From Blattamonas nauphoetae (taxonomy: Eukaryota; Preaxostyla; Oxymonadida), in assembly GCA_033064195.1 (NCBI GenBank), contig JARBJD010000022.1, positions 62,001 through 126,000 on the forward strand: 64,000 nucleotides of DNA. Direction: 5' to 3'. A program made the translations under genes and the position numbers. The first letter of the stretch is position 1; each line of letters starts with the position of its first letter. Positions 55,347-64,000 of this stretch are shown here, in pieces. The notes beneath the pieces were generated by a model that had not been told where the DNA came from, did not search any database, and saw only the letters and a list, made by a program, of their open reading frames with translations.

Positions 55347-58300
55347 TTGAACAGCGAGCTGGTTCACACGTATCTCGATGGCGTGATCACTTTCACTGTC
55401 CCCTTGGCACCGCAAGTATTCAGCGCTTCGGCAGATCACATCATGTTCTCGTTCGACCAAATCCGAGTGTTTGTGAAAGGAGACAAACTCCCAACTGGCC
55501 AATCCTTCACTGCTCGACTCTCGACAGGAAAGGAGTTCGAAATGATCATCAACAATGCGACAGATGGCACTGGCTATGACATTCGAGTGGGCCCAGGAAC
55601 ACGTCTCGATTGGAAAACGACATATCAGATCGACACAATGATCAGCTGGAATCGAGACGCAATTGTTGTCCATCCAAACGTGCTCTTCACCATCCCTCAC
55701 ATCCCAACCGTGAAAATATACCTCAACAGAAACGGGAGCTTGGAAGACAAGTTGTGTGGGACGGAGGAAGCGCCCTGCCAGACACTGGGTGTCGGGTGGA
55801 AGGCCACTGCTTATCCTCCCGATCCTCAACTGTGGAGAACTGTTGTGGTGGACGGAGAGGCATGTGTTGGATCTCAAATCGAGACTGGAAGAGAGTTCCT
55901 CGTGATTATGGGAAAGAACGAGAATGATTTCTGCACTCTCACTGTAGAATCATCACTGATAAGTAAAGATTTGCGCAATCGTGCAATTGTTACTTCATGG
56001 CTCGGAAACGTGACTTTGACAAAACTGAAAGTTGCTCTCCCATCGTTCCGAGTCTCTGCGTCTCCTCTTCCTCCAATTTGTGTCGTCGGTGGACAAGGAA
56101 TTTTCGTTGTCAATGCTGTTTCGATCGTCAACCAGGAATCTCAAACTGTGTCGATGTCGCTTCTGAATGCTACAGGCGGACTGGTTGTGATCAAACATTT
56201 TGATATTAGCCAAGTTTATTTCGAGGAGGGAGTAAGTATTCTTCTTGCACAAAGTACTCGCGACAAGCTTGAGTTCATTGTGACAGACACGTTCGTAAAG
56301 AACACCACAACACTCAACGCCCCCCTCGTCCTTTTCAACTCAACATTCCCCGATTCTTCATTCACTTTCAAAAGATGTTCTTTTCTCAACACGAAACAAA
56401 CCGTGTCATCGCCATCCTTATCAACCATCCATTCTCTCATTTCGTTGTACTCCCCACCCCTCGAGATCTCTCTCCAAGAGTGTGTCTTTGAGAATTGTGG
56501 GAGCTATTCGCGAGCAGGGTCGATTGTCGGCCCAGCTCTTCTGATTGGTCTGTCATCGGCAGTTTCAGTCACAAATAGACATTCTGTTACGATCACGTCA
56601 TGTCTGTTTCTACATTCAGCAACACAGAAGAACGGCACTCTGGCTGGAGGAGTGAGTGGGTGGCTGTCGATTGCACTTGGGGAGAGACTGGCGAGGGTGA
56701 AGTTTGAGAACTCTCACTTTGAGCAGTATTCTCCCACCCTCCCACCTTACACACGAGACGATCGAGGTGTCCCAAAACTTGACCTTGGTCGGAAAGTTCT
56801 CCACCCAACTGGATCGTCACCAAACGCTGTGCATGTCGTTCACGGATCGATTGTTCCTTCTATTAGCCGTTTTGGAACAAAATTTTCTCTTAGCAAATTA
56901 GGTGTCACTCGATCAAATAGTTGATTGTGTTTAAAGATCCACTTTTTTGAATGAATATCGAATACTTATTCTAAGTATCAAAAGGCATGTATGTTTGGTG
57001 AGCCACTGAGTACCATCAAACTGTGGGAAGATCCAGTTTCAAGATTCATCATGGCGTACTTGTTCTTGTACACGTTCCTCCACACACTATGCCACTCTTT
57101 GTCGTCCCCTTCACAATTTATCACACCCAGCATTTCACATGCTCTCCCACACAACACCACTATTGATCTCTTAGCAAATTCGGTGGTAGACAGAACAATG
57201 AGAATTGTTGATACAAGAATTTCTGTGAAAGGGAACGATGGAGTTGTCTTTCTCTCACTACCACAAACGGACACCTTATTCTGGATTCAGAATTCGTCAT
57301 TTTCATTGACATCGTCGACGATGACGTCAACGAATGGTCTATCTTCAGTGATTGAACTGCGCGATGGATCGGATGGATACGTTGATTCTGTTTTATTTGT
57401 TGCAGATGATATTCCAGATTCACCGTTCTTGGTTGAATCGAGTTCTTTGACACTCTGTTCGATTGATTTCTCACCACTTTCGCAAAACAATTATGGAATA
57501 TTTCTTCTTCCATCGGTGGTACAGACGGTCGACACTTCGTTGGTTTGGATTCGGGATTGTATGTGGAAAAACCTGATTGTTTCTGGAAAAGAACCACTGA
57601 CGGTGAATGGAACCTCGCACGAATCGTTTATCTCTAGGAGTTTATTTGAAAACATCTCAGTGTCGGATATTGGAAACATTGTGCGCATTCGAAATCACAC
57701 GCACGAAGATTGGCACATCAATCGTGTTTCTGTTCTCTGTTCAGATTCACCTTTGAATGGAGTGATATTCGGCGATCTCAATGTGGTCAATTCGGCATAT
57801 GTATCGGACAGTGAAATTCAAAGTTGTACCACAACACGAACTGCATCAAATGACAACAATCCAAAGCTTGTAACAATCGACGGTGTAAAGTTCGATGACT
57901 ACGTAGTGCACAGCTCAACGGAATTCGTTTCGATTGAAGGCCAGTCTCTGAAGATTCGGAAGTGCTCATTTGTTTTTTCATAAGCGTCAATACTACAGAT
58001 ATCACAGTCGAGCGATTTTCTTCAACACACCCACAGGAACGCTTGATGTTTCCTCAACAAAACTCAAGAATTGCTCAGCAGTTGACGGAAGTGGTGGCTC
58101 ATGTGTTTTATCATTAGGTGCCCAGACAGTGACGATAGGACCAGATGTGACAACAAAGTTCATCTGTGGGTGGCAAGGACACGATGGGTTTGTTTTCTAT
58201 GGATGGACAGAGTATATTATGTTGGTAGAACTTCACAACGAAAATGCAGATACTTACGCTGTCTCGCCTGAATCCTATTCATCGTCGGGAGTTTTCGTTC

Positions 58301-59376
58301 GGATCTCAGGGCAATTCGAGTTTATTCAGCACAATTCGACATACTACAAATGTAGCACAGATGGAAGAGGGGCAGGAATCACTTTTGACGCAATTAAACC
58401 AAAATCGACGATGAAATTTGTGAGCACATATTTTGTGCGAAATGGAGGGAACAACGCCTGGCAGACCAAAGCCTATCCCGGAGGCAGTGTGACCTTTGCC
58501 CCCCTCGCAGATCCCGAGGGAGTTTCCGTTGTATTCACCACATGCCGCTTCCGAAGCCGAATCATCAAGGCTGATGGTGACGATATTTACGCTGGCAGCG
58601 GATGGAAAGACATCATCACACCATCCTCATTTGATTGCTCGTATTGTTCAGGGAGCCAAACGAGTGTGTACATTGAAGGAGTAACAGGAACAAACGACAC
58701 AAATATGATTCCCGTCAAAAAGATAGAAGGATGTCCTGTTGTCAAAGAGAACAACAAGTTTCTGATGTCAGGGTACTTGTTCCACATCATCTTCTGGCCG
58801 TGCTTGGCCTTCCTTCTCCTTGCAGTTATGCTTACCCCGATCTGTATTGCCTGTGGTTGCTGTAGCTGCCTGTTTCATTGCATTGGAGCCTGCTGTGGAG
58901 GTATATTATGCTGGCCGTGTCTTCTGTACGACGCTCACGAAGACAAAAAGTACTTCAACAAATCGAAGAAGGAGACACACAAACTGGACGCAGATGAGGA
59001 CATGGAGAGAGAACTGCAGGAAGGAAATTGGATCAAAACATCGGATGCGCTTGGCTATGTCTCGGCCGCTCGGAATAGATACGTCGACACGATGAACGAG
59101 GCTATTGAACTTGTCAAGTACAAAGCCAAACATCCGACTGGCAAAAGAACGACAGTCGAGAACGAATACGAGAAAAACACGGACGACAATGATACAGACT
59201 CGTCGGGGTATGAGGCTTCTGTCGAAAATCCCCTCCTGCCGAAAGAAGAAGTCGATTATACGCATTCATCAAGTTCGTTCCACGCCATGAAGGATAACCT
59301 GACGATGTTACGGTTCTTTATCGAGGGAACACATGTTCACTCTCAGACCCTGCGGCTGTTGGAGTGGTTGGAATAA
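55347..59376 (+). pseudogene. 5'-truncated right-handed beta-helix membrane protein
   Basis: Three consecutive open segments (55347-56924, 57140-57983, 57990-59376) read as one large extracellular beta-helix protein. The first has the motif KLCGTEEAPCQTL and many N-glycosylation sites. All segments have repeated short beta-strand units (IFFNTPTGTLDVSSTKLKNC). The C-terminal region has a hydrophobic span FHIIFWPCLAFLLLAVMLTP, a Cys-rich juxtamembrane stretch (CIACGCCSCLFHC) that could be palmitoylated, and an acidic cytoplasmic tail. No signal peptide or ATG precedes the first segment. About 200 bases between segments 1 and 2 lack matching frame, and segments 2 and 3 are offset by 13 bases (GTTTTTTCATAAG). 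These could be introns, but truncation plus frameshift is simpler. Related surface families are abundant in oxymonads, by my recollection. Confidence 0.6.
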
Positions 59377-61860
59377 GCAGGCCACATTATAGTCTTCCTT
59401 CAAGCACTTATCTTCCTTGTTGTTATTCATTGTTTGAGTTTTAGGTGATATGTATATGTTTGTGGAACAGGCGAGATACGATTTTACTGAGTGGAGTCAA
59501 ATGGTGAGACATTTTTGATGGTTTAAGACATGTTCATGATGAGAATGTGATCTCCAGACGGGTTTTACAGGTTTTCTTCACAAGTACGGTGAAGATTACC
59601 TAGTGTCAAAACAACAGCCTCATATTATCACAAAAAATGAATCTAGAAACCAAAAAAATTACCCCAAAGTATGAAAAATCGAAATTGAACCTTAACATAT
59701 CCAGTGATCATCCCATCATATAAATTGTTCTCAAAAATGATATGACATGTTATACAACCAACTTCAGTGTACAGTTGTGATGTTTTTGAGAGAGAAGTTC
59801 CGAACATCTCTTCCCGCCAAGGTTACAAGAAAAGATTGAGAAGAAGAACTCATGAAATGACCAATTTAATGGCAAGCCCCAAGGAAAGAATCTGGCAACG
59901 ATGGGTGGCAAGGAGCAAAGAAGTCGACGAGATGGAAAGCAGGTATGACATTTTCAGTGCTATTCATGTTCATATATCCTTAAGAGAGGGGAAGGACTAC
60001 ACGTAACAATTAACTCTCGCACTTCTCAGAGCTTCAACACGACCATGTTCACATTAACCTCCGGGAATGCTGTTGAAGAAGATATGGCGCGACGTATCTC
60101 AAATTGTGGCATGCTTACTGCAACCAATTTGAATACCACGCAAATGGAACGGGTTTTTAGCTTTGCAAAGCAGGTAGATGCTTTGGACAGAACAAAACAA
60201 ACCGAGACGAAGAATGTCGCCCAATGATCAAGTGTTGTTGTCCGCAGGATCCGTGATCGACTGACTGATGGAAATAGACGCTGGTCGTCTGGATGCGGCA
60301 GTGAAGGAGACTTAGGAACAGCTTGGAAAGATCCGACCAAGAGCCATTCAGCAGTACTCGCCCGTCGAAAGCCAACCAGTTCGTCCAAAAGCACTGCAAG
60401 CAGTGCGATGCCATGAAGACTTCATTGAAACCGTTTTTCGTCGTTGGGCTGCAGTCTGCCAGTGGCGAGCGTGGAATCGCGTCCGCAAAGAAAGAAACCC
60501 CTTTCCAGCTCTGCTGCAGTTTGGAAAGGTCATCCAGCCTGTTTCCGGCGAAAGAGAGCCAAGTTTCCAGAATTGTCGCGCAGAGCGACAACGGCATCCA
60601 TCCATCAAGTCTGCGAAGTACGTTCTGCCATTTTGCCGTCGAAGAAGGAAAAGTGCATGTTCTTTCTTGGCTGGCTGCGAAAACGTGATTTTGACGTTTG
60701 GAAGTGATTCGAAGCGGATGTAGCTCATTTGGGATATATTCGGAGCAAAACGACGTGAATTGGGCGTCTGTCCACTGTTTGGACTGTTTCGGGCTCAAAA
60801 TCCGATTTGGCGATGTTTGAGCCCTGAAAAAGGCTGATTTCTGAATTCGCATCGATCTCGCTCGCGAAAGACAAAAACCCGCATTCGACAAAGAAATCGC
60901 AGCAGTCGCATCAATTTCGACATGAAGTCCCGCTCACCAGTGCCAGAACGAGTTCTATTCTCCAGAATCAGACATGCCAGTCTCTCATCTTCTGCGGAGT
61001 CAAATAACACAGAATCTGACTTGTCGGATCATCTGCCTCTGAAATCCACGTTTTGGCGATCGATGCGCTCTGAAAACGCACAGTCCGGCAGAAAAGCGAT
61101 GTCGAAGTCTGACCTCATTCTGTCCTCCATTCGCACCGTGTCCACCACATTCACGACATCCACGGCCGACGAAGTTGTGTTGTGCGCAATCTGACGATGG
61201 AATCTGTGTCAACATGCGATGTGCCTCTCCTCACTCGCTCAAACACCATTTCTGGCGATTCTGCATCAAATTGAGGAATTTGGAAATATCTACATGCGCT
61301 GTGTTGGTGTTGGGACGATGGAGAGTGTTGGGACAGAAGGAGAAGACGAAAGGAAGGACGGGGAGATCTGCGAAGCGAAAACAAGAAAAAGCTGGATCAC
61401 CATTTGTTTAGGCAGCGCGATGACAAGAGAACGATGAATCCCCAGATTCGGTCAGAAAGAGGAAAACGGAGGAAGAGATGAGCAGCGTGGAGAAGAGAAG
61501 TGAGAAGAATTGGATTTTGACATGAAAGAGTTCATTTTGGGTCTGGCTTGACTGACGTCGCGAAGAAAAGACCGACTCGCTGTGTCGACTGTGTGCAAGT
61601 CGGACAGATGTGACGACGGAAGAAGACGCAGCAAGCCACTCCAATCAGAAAAACGAAGGGACGATCGTTCGAACAGCCGAAATCAAGACGAATCAGATGG
61701 AAACAGGCAGTGAGAACAAAGCAAGGCGTGACGATGAAAGCACGGTGTGTCCTGTTTGGATGTGGGGAACTCACGTTTGCAGAATGAGACAGAACAAAGT
61801 GGAGGCACCGAGACAAGACAGCCAGAAGGCGAGCAAAGTGTGTTGGTGAAGACTGAACTG
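59377..61860. other. Gene-poor stretch, more GC-rich after 60.2 kb
   Basis: No gene can be supported. A plus-strand frame at about 59800-59940 (KKRLRRRTHEMTNLMASPKE) ends in a GTATGA donor-like site and could be an isolated exon. From about 60230 to 61860 all six frames are unusually open because CG-rich words replace AT-rich ones. The longest, 244 codons on the minus strand (60157-60891), overlaps equally open plus-strand frames, so none is favoured. Confidence 0.35.
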
Positions 61861-62382
61861 ATGAGACCAGCTGTCGCAGAGTCTGTGGAAGGATTGGGGG
61901 AAGCGGGAAGCAGAGAGGGACAGAGAATGGAGACTGAGGAAGCAGATGAGGATTTGAATGTATGGGAGGGGAGAGAAGGCAGACAAAGAGGATTGTGGGT
62001 GTGGAGAGAGGAGAGAACACGACGATCGCTTCATCACTTCACCCATTTCGCCAAACTCTGCCTATTCACTCGCTGTCGCCTTTCTCACTCTCCTCTGCCC
62101 CTCTTTCCTCTCAGGAGCCGGAACGTGCTGTTCCTACGTTCAGGTCAATTGCTGAAGTGCTTGGAATTGTCGATCCCAAGTTTGTCTCTCCTCATCTGTC
62201 ATTCTCGTCGAAATCGCAATAGCTTCCCTTTTTACACACCAATCCGTGTTCCTCACAAAAGAGTGAAGATGTTACCTGTCCCTCACCCAATTATGTCGAT
62301 GGAGGAATTTATCAGCCAGATCACTGTCATCCACCACTCTCCTGTTGTATCAGACGACTCCATTAACCCAGACCCAATTTAG
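61861..62382 (+). CDS. Possible small unknown protein
   Basis: Three exons (61861-61959, 62115-62206, 62262-62382) give 312 nt, 103 residues, with introns of 155 and 55 bp ending TCTCAG and CAAAAG. Exon 1 is Glu/Gly-rich (MRPAVAESVEGLGEAG). Exons 2-3 read RSIAEVLGIVDPKFVSP and MSMEEFISQITVIHHSPVVS, which look folded and helical. Frame closes exactly. No family recognised. The first donor (GTATGG) is the weakest point. Confidence 0.4.
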   Translation: MRPAVAESVEGLGEAGSREGQRMETEEADEDLNVWEGREGRQRGLWVWREERTRRSLHHFTHFAKLCLFTRCRLSHSPLPLFPLRSRNVLFLRSGQLLKCLELSIPSLSLLICHSRRNRNSFPFYTPIRVPHKRVKMLPVPHPIMSMEEFISQITVIHHSPVVSDDSINPDPI

Positions 62383-63063
62383 TTGCAGATTCTGCATCCA
62401 GAGCGGAGATAGCGTCTCCAATCTTTCGGTAAAACCAACTTCATTCCTTTTTGTGCTTTTAATGGGACTCAATTTGGGTCTTCGCTTGTTTTGGAATCTG
62501 GTCAAGTTCGCGGAGTGTTGTGTCGTGATGTGAGTGACATTGTGGATGAACGAGATTGAGGGAAAGATGGAGTGACGAAGATTGTTCTGTTGACAGAATA
62601 TCAGCTCAGTCAGCACCATCTGTCAATGATCCTCTCGCTCCTCCCACAGAACTGGAAGAGTGGAGAGGGGAGAGGTCAGGAATTGACAGATGAACTCACC
62701 CAGCACATTATTTGGTAGATGTTTGTTCTCGCTGTTCATTAACTTGGTCGCAACCTCTGAAGTACCGTCCATCACATTTCAGACGCAAGACAACATTTAT
62801 TCTCTTCGTCAAGGGGATTGATGTCTGGACTTTTGGTTGGAGGCTGATTTGAATGACTAAGGATACTGAAGGAATAATCAAACTGTGTTGAACGAAGCGG
62901 ATCATTACCCTTCTCCATCAATTCCACGAATCGTCAGGGTGTCAGGTCAGGAGACGTGTTGAGTCATTTTTTGCGAAAGATTGTGATGGCAAAAAGGAAT
63001 GAAATGGAATCATACAAAGTCGCTTTGTTGAGCTTAAACAGTGTTAATTTGGGGGATTTCAGA
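62383..63063. other. Intergenic spacer, nothing supported
   Basis: Spacer between the small plus-strand gene and the minus-strand gene at the right edge. Scattered short frames on both strands; no repeat or signal recognised. Confidence 0.4.
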
Positions 63064-64000
63064 TTAGTGACCAGCTTTTCGAGGCGGCTTTGGCTTAGTC
63101 ACAGGAACTGTCGGGAAGAATGGTTCGAAAAAGTCATTGAACCATTTGAAAATCAATCCACAAGTATGTCCTTGATGAGAAAAAATGAAGTCTTTCCAGC
63201 TGTTGATGTTCTTTTCATTGAGTGTGAATGTGGATTTGGCAGTTCGTATCACAGAACGTGTCACAAATGTGTTGCAATTGTTGAATATATTTTCAATCTG
63301 AGTGCCCTCGCAAGTTCCGCCAGTGAAATAATCACAAAGTGTCTCATAAAGAGAATTCAGATAGCTGAGTGCCGTATTCACTGAGTAGTTCCCTCCCAGG
63401 TACGCTGGGGGTTCGAGACGAACAATGAATGGTCCAGGAGGGACAGGTGTCGTGAATCTTCCAAATAAAGATCTGGCACTCTGAAGAACCTGAATTTGGT
63501 TCGGGACGAGATGAAAGAATTGTTGGGATTTCATTTCCTTATCAAGCCAGGTTGTGAAAGATGTCATCCAATCAATATGCACTTGGCCGAAACATGAATG
63601 TAGTTCATGAAACTTGTGTCGTAGCGACTCGGTTGAGATCCTGATTGTTGCCAGAAGAGACGTATTTGACGAGAGACTACACCACAGACAAATAACCTTG
63701 TTGAGCATGTCTGCCAGAGAGTTCATGAGAGTTTTGGTCGACTTCGAGCTGATAGTGGTTGCGAGCTTCTCAATGACCGATGGGAGCGGTGGGAGGAGTG
63801 ATTGATGACTTTGTGATGTCGTTCTCTGAAGACACATAGAATCTGTTTTGAAAACCGTAATACGGTGCAATGGCTCAAAAAGGGAATTTGATGTCTGTTC
63901 AAGGACATATACTTGAATCTTATTCCACTTGAAATCTGGCTGAGTTGTAAGTTGGTCTTGAAAGAGAAGGAACACTCTTTCTGACTGAACGAGTTTGGAA
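63064..64000 (-). CDS. C-terminal part of an unknown protein, cut by window edge
   Basis: The minus-strand frame is open from the right edge of the window to a stop at 63064, about 311 residues. The visible part is helical and Leu/Phe-rich (HKFHELHSCFGQVHIDWM, SLADMLNKVICLWC). It has a short Pro-rich loop (TTPVPPGPFIVRLEPPAYLG) and ends VPVTKPKPPRKAGH. No intron is needed within it. I do not recognise the family, and the N-terminus lies outside the window. Confidence 0.65.
   Translation of the reverse strand, partial: SKLVQSERVFLLFQDQLTTQPDFKWNKIQVYVLEQTSNSLFEPLHRITVFKTDSMCLQRTTSQSHQSLLPPLPSVIEKLATTISSKSTKTLMNSLADMLNKVICLWCSLSSNTSLLATIRISTESLRHKFHELHSCFGQVHIDWMTSFTTWLDKEMKSQQFFHLVPNQIQVLQSARSLFGRFTTPVPPGPFIVRLEPPAYLGGNYSVNTALSYLNSLYETLCDYFTGGTCEGTQIENIFNNCNTFVTRSVIRTAKSTFTLNEKNINSWKDFIFSHQGHTCGLIFKWFNDFFEPFFPTVPVTKPKPPRKAGH

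Noticed and set aside
57976-57990. A true 13-nt intron in the beta-helix gene
   Set aside because: Below any spliceosomal size I consider credible. Frameshift or sequence change is simpler, so only noted as an alternative.
60157-60891. 244-codon minus-strand ORF
   Set aside because: Equally open frames overlap it on the other strand, composition explains the openness, and no domain is seen.
1-64000. tRNA, rRNA, retroelement or virus-like genes
   Set aside because: No tRNA box pairs, rRNA core sequences, reverse transcriptase, integrase or capsid motifs were recognised by eye.

Overview
This is a nuclear window from an intron-rich microbial eukaryote using the standard genetic code. More than fifty spliceosomal introns can be placed by restoring reading frame and conserved protein motifs. 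Most are 28 to 130 bp, start with GTATGT, GTTTGC or GTTTGT, and end in a T-rich tract plus TAG or CAG. A flagellar gene (DRC2), a tunnel-type mRNA 5'-triphosphatase, a large beta-helix membrane protein and many Ser/Pro-rich or coiled-coil proteins fit a flagellated excavate, perhaps an oxymonad (Preaxostyla). That placement is inference from memory of such genomes, not a search result.

Layout: 0.1-46.1 kb is a compact host gene region on both strands with short spacers. It holds an LRR protein; the U3/pre-rRNA factor Mrd1/RBM19; a SET/NAP histone chaperone with an unusual tail; DRC2; a 1431-residue Cys-rich unknown; ribosomal protein S26; the U-box E4 ligase Ufd2; two large unknown proteins; a PHP phosphoesterase; the Cet1-like capping triphosphatase; coiled-coil proteins; a DDX55/Spb4 helicase; an N-myristoylation-motif pseudokinase; and further unknowns. 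Mrd1, S26 and Spb4 belong to ribosome production. They are scattered, with no operon-like arrangement.

From 46.1 to 63 kb the character changes. There is a decayed LRR gene with possible PP2C remains, long spacers, and a cluster of three long inverted repeats (foldback structures) at 50.98-53.20 kb; the first interrupts a diverged copy of sequence found at 46.7 kb. Short dispersed motifs (CAGTCAGTG, GTCCA) surround the cluster. A 5'-truncated beta-helix membrane protein gene and a gene-poor, more GC-rich stretch (60.2-61.9 kb) follow. The last gene runs off the right edge.

No virus-like element, rRNA, tRNA or CRISPR array was recognised. Gene models were built by eye. Where exon lengths sum to a multiple of three and motifs continue across junctions I state it; elsewhere boundaries are approximate.
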